From: Intrasporangium sp.
GTDB taxonomy: Bacteria; Actinomycetota; Actinomycetes; Actinomycetales; Dermatophilaceae
Reading direction: 5' to 3'
NCBI RefSeq assembly: GCF_030452765.1
Contig: NZ_JAKDLO010000022.1
Coordinates: forward strand, 1-34,110
DNA length: 34,110 nt
Shown: piece after piece, positions 24,531 to 30,955 of the stretch
Position numbering within the stretch: the first letter of the stretch is position 1
Layout: each line of letters begins with the position of its first letter
Made by a program: the position numbers and the translations under genes
Notes under the pieces: generated by a model
The model's input: the letters and a program-made list of their open reading frames with translations, nothing else
What the model was told of the DNA's origin: nothing
Database searches by the model: none

Positions 24531-25675
24531 GCCCGCGCCGACTCGCCATCAACCGGCTGCGCGACCGGGTGCCGCTCGATGTGGCCGCCATCGACCGCTT
24601 CGTCACACGGTACGGGTCTCCGATCGTCGAGGGTGAGCGGGCGACCTTCCTGTGGCGCGGGGAGGCCGACGGGGTCAGCGTCCGGCACCGGGTCGTCGGC
24701 CTGCCGGACCCGCTGCCGATGAAGCGGCTGCCCGAGACCGACCTGTTCGCCGTGACCACGGTGCTGCCGGAGGGATCTCGGGTCGAGTACCAGATCGAGG
24801 TGCGCCGAGGCGAGACGTACGAACGGTTCGACGACCCCCTCAACCCGCGCCTCGCGCACAGTCCGTTGGGTTCCTCGTCCGTGTGCGCGGCCGTCGGCTA
24901 CCGGGTTCCGGACTGGGTGCAGCCCGACCCGGAGGCCCGACCCGGCCGCCTTCTCGAGGAAGTGGTTCGGAGCAAGGCGCTGCGCCGCGACCAGCCGGTC
25001 CAGGTCTACCTGCCGGCCCGATTCATCGAGGCGATCCGCTACCCGCTGCTGATCGTGCACGACGGCGGGGACTATCTCGGCTACACCGCGATGAAGACCG
25101 TGCTCGACAACCTGATCCATCGGCTCGACGTCGCCCCCCTCGTCGTGGCCTTCGTCCCTCCGCGGGACCGGCTCAAGGAGTACCCCAACTATGCGCCACA
25201 CGCCCGGTTCATCGCCCGTGAGCTGGTGCCGTGGCTCTCCGGGCGGCTGCCGCTGCGGGACACCCCGGAGGCGCGCTGCCTGATGGGGTCGTCGTTCGGT
25301 GGCATCGCGTCCCTGTCGACCGCCGTGCGCTATCCCGACCTGTTCGGTTCCCTCCTGCTCGAGTCCGCCTCCCTCGTCTTCACCGATATCGGCTTCGAGC
25401 ACGGCGGTGGGCCGCACTTCGACCCGGTCGTCAAGTTCGTCAACCGCTACCGGGCCAAGCCGACCCGCCCCGTCGACCGGATCGCGATGACCTGCGGCGT
25501 CTACGAGCCGCTCATCACCCCGAACCGGTCGATGGTGCCCGTCTTCCGCGAGGCCGGCATGGCGGTGCACTACACGGAGGCGCGCGACGGGCACAACTGG
25601 GAGAACTGGCGCGACCGGCTCGGCGAGCTGCTTTCGTGGCTGTTTCCAGGCCCACAGAAGTTCGTGTACGAATGA
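24527..25675 (+). CDS. Enterochelin esterase-like alpha/beta hydrolase
   Basis: Protein of 382 residues. An N-terminal beta-sandwich-like part (about 1-125; FLWRGEADGVSVRHRVVGL) resembles the early-set domain before enterochelin esterases. The hydrolase domain shows YPLLIVHDGGDYLGY, the nucleophile elbow MGSSFGGIAS (Ser near residue 261) and the late His in EARDGHNWENWRD. No signal peptide is seen, so it acts in the cytoplasm. It starts inside the stop of the S51-like gene. The substrate is unknown; no siderophore genes are nearby. Confidence 0.83.
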   Translation: MSPRRLAINRLRDRVPLDVAAIDRFVTRYGSPIVEGERATFLWRGEADGVSVRHRVVGLPDPLPMKRLPETDLFAVTTVLPEGSRVEYQIEVRRGETYERFDDPLNPRLAHSPLGSSSVCAAVGYRVPDWVQPDPEARPGRLLEEVVRSKALRRDQPVQVYLPARFIEAIRYPLLIVHDGGDYLGYTAMKTVLDNLIHRLDVAPLVVAFVPPRDRLKEYPNYAPHARFIARELVPWLSGRLPLRDTPEARCLMGSSFGGIASLSTAVRYPDLFGSLLLESASLVFTDIGFEHGGGPHFDPVVKFVNRYRAKPTRPVDRIAMTCGVYEPLITPNRSMVPVFREAGMAVHYTEARDGHNWENWRDRLGELLSWLFPGPQKFVYE

Positions 25676-25680
25676 CCACA

Positions 25681-25718
25681 CACGGGGGTCACGGCTGCGA
25701 GCGGCCTGCGCCCCCGTG
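25681..25718 (+). terminator. Hairpin after the hydrolase gene
   Basis: CACGGGGG (25681-25688) pairs perfectly with CCCCCGTG (25711-25718) across a 22-nt loop, six bases after the stop codon. No T-run follows. It may reduce read-through into the next esterase. The remaining spacer to 25830 holds only that gene's leader with GAAGGAG. Confidence 0.45.
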
Positions 25719-25830
25719 GACCCTCGAAGGACCCGCATGGCTGAGTTGAGCCCGTCGAACGGCAGCAGATCCCGGTCGGCAGGACGGCACGAGACGTTCG
25801 ACCGGATCGATCGGAAGGAGTGAGGATGTC

Positions 25831-26556
25831 ATGAAGGTGACGGATCGGTGGTACTCGAACAGGATGGGCAGCGACATCACGGTCGCCCGATGGGGCACCT
25901 TCGGCGCGCCCGTCCTGGTCTTCCCCACGGCCGGCGGTGATGCCGAGGAGGTCGAGCGCCACAAGCTCGTCGCCCACCTCCAGCCGCTCATCGACGCCGG
26001 GCGAGCCAAGATCTACTCGTGCGACAGCGTGGCCGGCCGGGCGCTGATGGATCAGGACGCCTCGAGCCAACAGCGGTTCCTGCTGTTCAACCGGTTCGAG
26101 CAGGCGATCGCGGAGGAGGTCATCCCAGCCATTCACACCGACTGCGGGGGCCCTCTGCCGGTCGTCGTGGCCGGCTCCTCGATCGGTGCGTTCAACTCCC
26201 TGGCGATGATCTGCCGTTACCCCCACCTCATCAGCGCTGCGGTGTGCATGAGCGGCACGTACCGGATCGAGAAGTTCGCGGGTGCCGGCTACACCGACGA
26301 CCTGTACTTCGCCTCCCCACTGCACTTCCTGCCCGGGCTGGGCGGGCCCGCCCTCGAGATGCTACGACGCAGGCTGGTCATCCTCGCCTCGGGGAGCGGG
26401 CAGTGGGAGGACATCGGAGAGTCGTGGGCCGCCGCCAACCTGCTCGGCTCCAAGGGCATTCCCAACCGGGTCGACGACTGGGGTCCGGACTACGACCACG
26501 ACTGGCCGACCTGGTGGCGGATGCTGCCGACCTACCTGGACGACATCCTGCCCTGA
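25831..26556 (+). CDS. Esterase-family alpha/beta hydrolase
   Basis: Protein of 241 residues of the putative esterase (EstD/antigen 85-like) group. It begins with a short strand region (RWYSNRMGSDITVARWG), then PVLVFPTAGGDAEE near the oxyanion site, the nucleophile elbow VAGSSIGAFNSL (Ser near residue 117) and the late His in YDHDWPTWWRMLP. No signal peptide is seen. A GGAAGGAGTGAGG stretch precedes the ATG. It closes the ATP-grasp cassette; the earlier hairpin suggests it may also have its own control. Confidence 0.82.
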   Translation: MKVTDRWYSNRMGSDITVARWGTFGAPVLVFPTAGGDAEEVERHKLVAHLQPLIDAGRAKIYSCDSVAGRALMDQDASSQQRFLLFNRFEQAIAEEVIPAIHTDCGGPLPVVVAGSSIGAFNSLAMICRYPHLISAAVCMSGTYRIEKFAGAGYTDDLYFASPLHFLPGLGGPALEMLRRRLVILASGSGQWEDIGESWAAANLLGSKGIPNRVDDWGPDYDHDWPTWWRMLPTYLDDILP

Positions 26557-26573
26557 ACGCCGGTGCCCGGCAT

Positions 26574-26617
26574 CACCGTTTGGCGCGATGTCGTGGACGC
26601 GCGACCTCGCGCCGGTG
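26574..26617. terminator. Two-way terminator-like stem-loop
   Basis: Outer arms CACCG (26574-26578) and CGGTG (26613-26617) continue, after a four-base bulge, into GCGCGA (26583-26588) with TCGCGC (26607-26612). A smaller GTCG/CGAC pair lies in the loop. It lies between the ends of two convergent genes. Confidence 0.55.
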
Positions 26618-26627
26618 AGGCCGACGC

Positions 26628-27368
26628 TCAGACGCGGGCCGCCACCGGACGGGCAACGAAGCCGGTGCTGCCGATGAGCTCGGTCATCGACGCCGACGGG
26701 CGGATGCCCAGCTCGCGCAGGAGACGTCGGGCGTAGGACCGGTAGGCCTGGATCGCCGCAGCTCGGTTGCCGCCCAAGAGGTGAGCCCGGATGAGCAGCT
26801 CCTGGGCGCTGTCGGTGAGCGGCTCGATCCCGATGGCTCGCTCCGCCAAGGCGCCGGCCAGCTGCGCGCGCCCCGTCATGAGTGCTACCTCGGCGAGCGA
26901 CTCGAGCCCACGGATCTGTCGGTGCTGCAAGGCATCGCGCTCCTCGAGCACCCAGTCGTCGTACCACCCGGTCAGCAGCTCCCGCCCGCCGAGGGCAGCC
27001 AGCGCCTCCGATGTCGAGGCCCACGGCACGTCGCCGAGCCGGTCGACCTCGTCGAGCCGGACGCCCAGCTCGACAGTGTCGCAGGTGACCTCGTCGCCGA
27101 GGCTGATCCGGGAACGGCCGGCGTCGATCAGGCCCTCACAGGTACGACGCAACCGCATCACGGCCGCGCGCAGACTCGACAGGGCCCGCTCCTCGGTCGT
27201 GTCGGGCCACAGGGTGCCGGCCAGGACGCTGCGGCGTTGCGGACCGCGGAGGGCGAGTACAGCGAGAACCCGCTCCTCGCGCCCGCCGAGCTCGACCGAG
27301 GCTCCGTCGAGGTGAAGGGCGAAGCAGCCGAGTAGATGGAGGCGGCACGTGGAACTGCATCCGGACAT
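26628..27368 (-). CDS. SARP-family transcriptional activator
   Basis: Regulator of 246 residues. An OmpR-like winged helix (about 8-90; LHLLGCFALHLDG, LWPDTTEERALSSLRAAVMRLRR) is followed by a bacterial transcriptional activation domain (about 95-235; LEERDALQHRQIRGLESLAEVAL, ALAERAIGIEPLTDSAQELLIRAHLLGGNRAAAIQAYRSYARRLLRELGIRPS). That is the minimal SARP size, with no ATPase part. SARPs bind heptamer repeats 11 bp apart next to the -10 of their targets and recruit RNA polymerase. Exactly such repeats lie 286-347 bp away at 27654-27715, in front of the divergent peptide operon. The ATG at 27368 has GGGGGA upstream. Confidence 0.88.
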   Translation of the reverse strand: MSGCSSTCRLHLLGCFALHLDGASVELGGREERVLAVLALRGPQRRSVLAGTLWPDTTEERALSSLRAAVMRLRRTCEGLIDAGRSRISLGDEVTCDTVELGVRLDEVDRLGDVPWASTSEALAALGGRELLTGWYDDWVLEERDALQHRQIRGLESLAEVALMTGRAQLAGALAERAIGIEPLTDSAQELLIRAHLLGGNRAAAIQAYRSYARRLLRELGIRPSASMTELIGSTGFVARPVAARV

Positions 27369-27653
27369 TGATCCCCCAAGATCCAGCCCCGGGAGGAGGG
27401 ACGAGCCAGTACGACATTCGCTGACCCGAACCGCACCAGGGGCGACATGTGCACGGTTCAGATTTCGATGTGAAGGCGCGTGAACGCGTTGACGCCTTTA
27501 GGAGCATCGTCCCCCATCTGCTGATACATCCGCAGCAAAACGCATGAATCGGGCGTCGCCGGTGCCTGTCGAACGCTGTTGCCATGCATCCCTGGCTCGT
27601 CCCGGGTCATCCGCGGCCCTCCCCGAGAGCTCTCGCGGCACCAGATCACCCGA

Positions 27654-27715
27654 TCACGCAGATGTCACGCAAACTTCACGCAGGCGGCACGGGAGCATCA
27701 CGGGCGGGTCACGGG
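27654..27715 (+). promoter_or_regulatory. Six 11-bp-spaced heptamers, candidate SARP operator
   Basis: TCACGCA occurs at 27654, 27665 and 27676, GCACGGG at 27687, and TCACGGG at 27698 and 27709: six heptamers each exactly 11 bp from the next. Eight bases after the last is TTCCCT (27724-27729), a possible -10. An RNA start near 27736 would give a leader of about 27 bases with the ribosome site. This matches the known geometry of SARP-activated promoters, and the SARP gene is adjacent. Confidence 0.8.
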
Positions 27716-27746
27716 GCACCCGCTTCCCTTGGGGCATGAACTTCGG

Positions 27747-27757
27747 AAAGGAGGTGA
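27747..27757 (+). promoter_or_regulatory. Strong ribosome binding site of peptide 1
   Basis: AAAGGAGGTGA is a near-full complement to the 16S rRNA tail, eight bases before the ATG at 27763. It sets the start there rather than at the ATG at 27736, which lies upstream of it and has no site of its own. Confidence 0.8.
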
Positions 27758-27762
27758 ATCTC

Positions 27763-27954
27763 ATGCAGGAAATGACCTTTGCCGAGCTCGACACCGAGAT
27801 GGTGACGATGCTGCCCTCGAAGGAGACGCTCTTCTTCGACGCCAACTGGGCGGCGATCTACGCGTCCAACTCGTCGCTCGCGCTCAACGCTGCAACCGTT
27901 CTGTCCGCGGCCAACAGCGCTGCCGTGCAGTCGATCGTCGTGGCCCAGGGCTGA
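27763..27954 (+). CDS. Small peptide 1, candidate precursor or surface peptide
   Basis: Peptide of 63 residues, not recognised from any family I can name. The N-terminal half is acidic and leader-like: AELDTEMVTMLPSKETLFF. The C-terminal half is rich in Asn, Ala and Ser: SLALNAATVLSAANSAAVQ, then a hydrophobic end. Peptide 2 downstream shares AEL, LPS[KR][ED]TL at the same spacing, and NAAT-x2-S. The tail also aligns with the CxxC units of the protein at 30952 (LALNAA, then Gln at +14 from Asn). No Cys and no export signal are seen. It is first in an operon under SARP-type repeats and is followed by a hairpin, which suggests high expression relative to the downstream enzyme gene, as for ribosomal peptide precursors. 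Confidence 0.75.
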   Translation: MQEMTFAELDTEMVTMLPSKETLFFDANWAAIYASNSSLALNAATVLSAANSAAVQSIVVAQG

Positions 27955-27962
27955 CGCCACTC

Positions 27963-27995
27963 GGCGTGGCCCTCGCTCGAGGGGAGGGCCACGCC
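27963..27995 (+). terminator. Perfect 12-bp hairpin between the two peptide genes
   Basis: GGCGTGGCCCTC (27963-27974) pairs with GAGGGCCACGCC (27984-27995) across a nine-base loop, eight bases after the peptide 1 stop. No T-run follows. It could partly end transcription or protect the short upstream message, raising peptide 1 over downstream genes. Confidence 0.6.
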
Positions 27996-28033
27996 AACAC
28001 GACCTGTGTCTGGCAGAAAGGATGTGAGTCCAG

Positions 28034-28240
28034 ATGCGTTCATGTGCCGTTATCGACGACGCCGAGCTGGCCGAGCAGACCGCGACACTTCTCCCGTCGC
28101 GGGACACGCTCTGCTACTTCGCGTGCGTGACCGTCACTCCTGTCGTCGGCGTCAACCTCGCTTTCGCGATCAACGCCGCGACGATCAACTCGAACGCGTC
28201 CGCGCTCGCCGGCCAGTACCTCGCGGTGCTGTTGCCATGA
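28034..28240 (+). CDS. Small peptide 2, related to peptide 1
   Basis: Peptide of 68 residues. AELAEQTATLLPSRDTL aligns without gaps to peptide 1 from AEL to TL. The later NAATINSNASALAGQ aligns to its Asn/Ala tail after a two-residue shift, with Gln again 14 residues after Asn. It differs in having three Cys (4, 27, 31) and a Val/Thr-rich middle. AAAGGA lies 11 bases before the ATG, a longer and weaker arrangement than for peptide 1. The stop shares ATGA with a tiny frame leading to the protease gene. The function is unknown; a second precursor or a paired subunit are both possible. Confidence 0.7.
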   Translation: MRSCAVIDDAELAEQTATLLPSRDTLCYFACVTVTPVVGVNLAFAINAATINSNASALAGQYLAVLLP

Positions 28241-28335
28241 GCCGGCGTCGGCGGGTGAGGGCATCGCTCCTGCTCGCCGACCGGCACTGCCGAAACTACG
28301 TGAGGAACAAGGGGATCCATGTCAGTCGGCCATGA
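28237..28335 (+). CDS. Tiny basic frame linking peptide 2 to the protease gene
   Basis: A 32-residue frame starts in the stop of peptide 2 (ATGA) and ends inside the protease-ATPase gene, whose ATG it overlaps by 17 bases. It begins MSRRRRVRAS and is rich in Arg. It may be only a coupling device that carries ribosomes to the ATG at 28319, or chance; I see no domain. Confidence 0.25.
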   Translation: MSRRRRVRASLLLADRHCRNYVRNKGIHVSRP

Positions 28336-30955
28336 CCTCACGAGAACCGACGAGCCGCTCGGATGGGGGCGCGCCGCGGGTCTGGACCTTCTCGGGGAGG
28401 TCCAGGACTCCGGTCTCGCCAAGACCACCTACCTCGCTCGTCGGTCCGACGGCCAAGTGGTGCAGCTGTCCGAGCTGCTCCATCTGGTCCTCGCCGAGCT
28501 CGACCCGGCCCGATCCCCGGCCGCGGTCGCTTCGGCCGTGAGCGACGCCTTCGGGCGTCGTCTCACGACCGAGGGCTTGGCACACCTGCTCGAGACCCGC
28601 TTGGTGCCACTCGGGCTCGTCGTGCCGCAGCTGACGCCCGGGTTCGACCCGGACCGCGGGCACCTGGAGCAGCAGGAGCGGCCGCCGCTCCACGCCATCC
28701 CCCACACCGAGGTGCCGGCGCCGACAGCCCGCCCCCTGCTCTCGCTGTCGCTGCGAGGCACCCTGCTGCCGACCCGGTGGGTCCGGCGCTTCGCGCGTGT
28801 GCTCGCGCCCCTCTACTACCCGCCGCTCGTCCTCGGGGCACTCGTCTGCGCCCTCGTCGTCGACATCGGCCTCTTCCGGCATGCGAACCTGCTCGGTGCC
28901 CTCGGGCAAGTGATCGGCTCACCGACTCTGTTGCTCGCCCTCTACATCACCCTGAACCTGGGCGCACTCATCCACGAGCTCGGGCACGCAGCAGCCTGCT
29001 CCTACGGCGGCGGGCGGCCCGGGGCGATCGGCATCGGCATCTATCTGCTCGTTCCCGCCTTCTACACGGACGTGACGGACTCCTACCGGCTGAGCCGGTC
29101 AGCCCGGATCCGGACCGACCTCGGCGGTCTCTACTTCAACGTGTGGTGCATCATCGCGCTCGGCGCGCTGTACCGGCTGACCGGCGAGGGCGTTTTCGTG
29201 CTCGCCGTCTTCGTCATGCACATCCAGATGCTCCAGCAGCTGGTCCCGGCCATCAGGCTCGACGGCTACTACGTCCTTGCCGACGTGGCCGGCGTGCCCG
29301 ACCTCTTCGCCCGCGTGGGTCCGGTGCTGCGGAGCCTGCGTCCCGGCACACCCCCCGACCCGCGGGTCGCCGAGCTGCGACCCGGCGCCCGGCGAATCGT
29401 GGTCGCCTGGGTGGTTTTCGTCGTGCCGACGCTCGTGCTCGCCATGGGATGGCTGGTCTGGAGCCTGCCCGTGATCGTGAGCCAGATGGTGGCCGGTCTG
29501 CACTCCCAGCTGATCTCCATGCGGGGCGCATGGACCGACGGTGACGCGGTGCTCGTGATCATCGGCGTCATCTCCCTCGTGCTCCTGATCGTCCCGCTCC
29601 TCGGCATGGGAGTGCTCCTGCTGCGCATCATCCAGATGATCGGAAAGCGCGTTTTCCACTCCGCACTGCGGCACTATGCGCCACACTCGACAAGACGACC
29701 GAAGAACCAGACGACGAGACGACCGAAGGAAGCGCCGAAGGAACAACTCCACACACCAACGGGGATCACCATGGCAACAGCCGACACACAGAGCCGGTCG
29801 ACCCAGGCCGCTCAGGACGACTACGTGCTCCACGAGATCTGGGGCCGCGCGCCGACCCCGGAGGCGCCGCCGGGTATCCATGTCGCGGCCCTTCCGGCGC
29901 CCGTGACGGCACCCACTGCCCAGGCAGCGCCGCCCCGGGCGCCGAGCCCAGCGGCATACGCCGAGGTCGCGCGCACCGTGACGCTCCCGCCTGTCGCGAG
30001 CCCAGCCCGCAAAGGGGACCGCCTGTCGGCGGACGCGTTCAGCGACGAGCTGATCCTCCCGACCCGGGCACCCGTGCCGCACCGGGGATGGCGTCGGGCC
30101 GTCCTGCGCGCGTCCGGTGGCGCAGTGAACCCGGGGCCCGGTCCGGCGGAGCGTCAGCGCGCCGAGCTCGAAGAGCGGCTACGCCAGCCCATCGAGGGCT
30201 CGCGCCGCGTCGTCGTCATGAGCCGCAAGGGCGGCGTCGGCAAGACGACGACGACCCTCGCGCTCGGGATCACCTTCTCCGGACTGCGTGGCGACCGCGT
30301 CGTCGCGGTCGACGCGAACCCCGACGCGGGCAACCTCGCCCACCGGGTCGCCGTCCCGAACGAGCGGACCATCACCGACGTGCTGGGCGACCTCGAGCGC
30401 ATCGACACGTATGCAAAGCTGCGGGCCTACACCTCCCAGGCGCCGGACTCCCGCCTCGAGGTGCTCGCCTCGGACGACGACCCGCGCATCGGCATGGCGC
30501 TCGACCGCACGGACTACCACCGGCTGATCGGACTGCTCGACCGCTTCTACAACCTCATCCTGCTCGATACCGGCACCGGCATCCTCGACAGCGCGAACCA
30601 GGGGCTGCTCGGCGAAGCAGACCAGCTCGTGATCGTCCTGCGCCCCGGCATCGACGGGGGCAGGGCCGCCGCGCTGACGCTCGACTGGCTCGACGAGCAC
30701 GACTACGGGCCTCTCGTCAGCCGGGCGGTCGTCGTCGTCAACGCCGTGCGTCCAGGGGTCGGCGCGCCGCTCGACGCGATGGTCGCGCACTTCGAGCAGC
30801 GCTGCGCGCGGGTCGTCATCGTGCCGTGGGACCCCGCGCTCGAGACCGGCTCGCAGACGCACCTGTCCGACCTCGCCCCGGCCACCCGTCAAAGCTTCGT
30901 CGAGCTGGGGGCCGCTGTCGCCGACGGATTCCGCGAGACAGGAGTACGCCAGTGA
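28319..30955 (+). CDS. PqqD-like domain-M50 metalloprotease-MinD-like ATPase fusion
   Basis: One open frame of 878 residues with three parts. Residues about 20-105 (TTYLARRSDGQVVQLSELLHLVL, then a helical end) resemble PqqD-like peptide-recognition domains. Residues about 150-450 form a multi-helix M50 (site-2-protease type) domain with HELGH at 219-223 and IRLDGYY, whose Asp315 is the expected third metal ligand. A basic linker (453-484) and a Pro/Ala-rich stretch lead to a MinD-like ATPase: SRKGGVGKTTTT (Lys637), GDRVVAVDANPDAGN and ILLDTGTGILD. This last part closely recalls the EspI-like ATPases of actinobacterial type VII loci. AAGGGG precedes the ATG. The protease could cut the neighbouring peptides at the membrane, with the ATPase driving or placing the process (inference). 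An internal ATG at 29771 could give the ATPase alone. Confidence 0.8.
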   Translation: MSVGHDLTRTDEPLGWGRAAGLDLLGEVQDSGLAKTTYLARRSDGQVVQLSELLHLVLAELDPARSPAAVASAVSDAFGRRLTTEGLAHLLETRLVPLGLVVPQLTPGFDPDRGHLEQQERPPLHAIPHTEVPAPTARPLLSLSLRGTLLPTRWVRRFARVLAPLYYPPLVLGALVCALVVDIGLFRHANLLGALGQVIGSPTLLLALYITLNLGALIHELGHAAACSYGGGRPGAIGIGIYLLVPAFYTDVTDSYRLSRSARIRTDLGGLYFNVWCIIALGALYRLTGEGVFVLAVFVMHIQMLQQLVPAIRLDGYYVLADVAGVPDLFARVGPVLRSLRPGTPPDPRVAELRPGARRIVVAWVVFVVPTLVLAMGWLVWSLPVIVSQMVAGLHSQLISMRGAWTDGDAVLVIIGVISLVLLIVPLLGMGVLLLRIIQMIGKRVFHSALRHYAPHSTRRPKNQTTRRPKEAPKEQLHTPTGITMATADTQSRSTQAAQDDYVLHEIWGRAPTPEAPPGIHVAALPAPVTAPTAQAAPPRAPSPAAYAEVARTVTLPPVASPARKGDRLSADAFSDELILPTRAPVPHRGWRRAVLRASGGAVNPGPGPAERQRAELEERLRQPIEGSRRVVVMSRKGGVGKTTTTLALGITFSGLRGDRVVAVDANPDAGNLAHRVAVPNERTITDVLGDLERIDTYAKLRAYTSQAPDSRLEVLASDDDPRIGMALDRTDYHRLIGLLDRFYNLILLDTGTGILDSANQGLLGEADQLVIVLRPGIDGGRAAALTLDWLDEHDYGPLVSRAVVVVNAVRPGVGAPLDAMVAHFEQRCARVVIVPWDPALETGSQTHLSDLAPATRQSFVELGAAVADGFRETGVRQ
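29693..29728 (+). repeat. 24-nt spaced direct repeat in the protease-ATPase linker
   Basis: AGACGACCGAAG occurs at 29693-29704 and 29717-29728. In frame it encodes RRPK twice within the basic linker. The surrounding codons (AGA, CGA, CAA, ACA, CCA) are rare for this genome, so the linker may derive from a former spacer between two genes. Confidence 0.6.

Larger units (their letters stand above)
27369..27762. other. Divergent control region, SARP gene / peptide operon
   Basis: This 394-bp spacer contains no convincing gene. Its left half has a small dyad (AAGGCG 27473-27478 with CGCCTT 27493-27498) and no clear promoter for the regulator. Its right half carries six heptamer repeats, a poor -10 (TTCCCT 27724-27729) eight bases after the last repeat, and a very strong ribosome site at 27747. 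The frame running into the first peptide from 27544 is read as untranslated leader. Confidence 0.6.

Noticed and set aside
27458-27649. 63-codon minus-strand frame upstream of the SARP gene
   Set aside because: No ribosome site, no recognisable motif, and it lies in the divergent control region.
27544-27762. Longer version of peptide 1 using the open frame upstream
   Set aside because: The frame runs through the SARP-type repeats and the strong ribosome site at 27747-27757, so it is leader DNA.
27840-28240. Curli-like functional amyloid repeats in the small peptides
   Set aside because: The Asn/Gln spacing (14 residues) and single units per peptide do not match the curlin repeat, and no export pore genes are present. 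Surface assembly is left as a hypothesis only.
28319-30955. Type VII (ESX) secretion locus
   Set aside because: The ATPase part resembles EspI-like proteins, but no EccC, EccD, mycosin or WXG100 gene is in the window.
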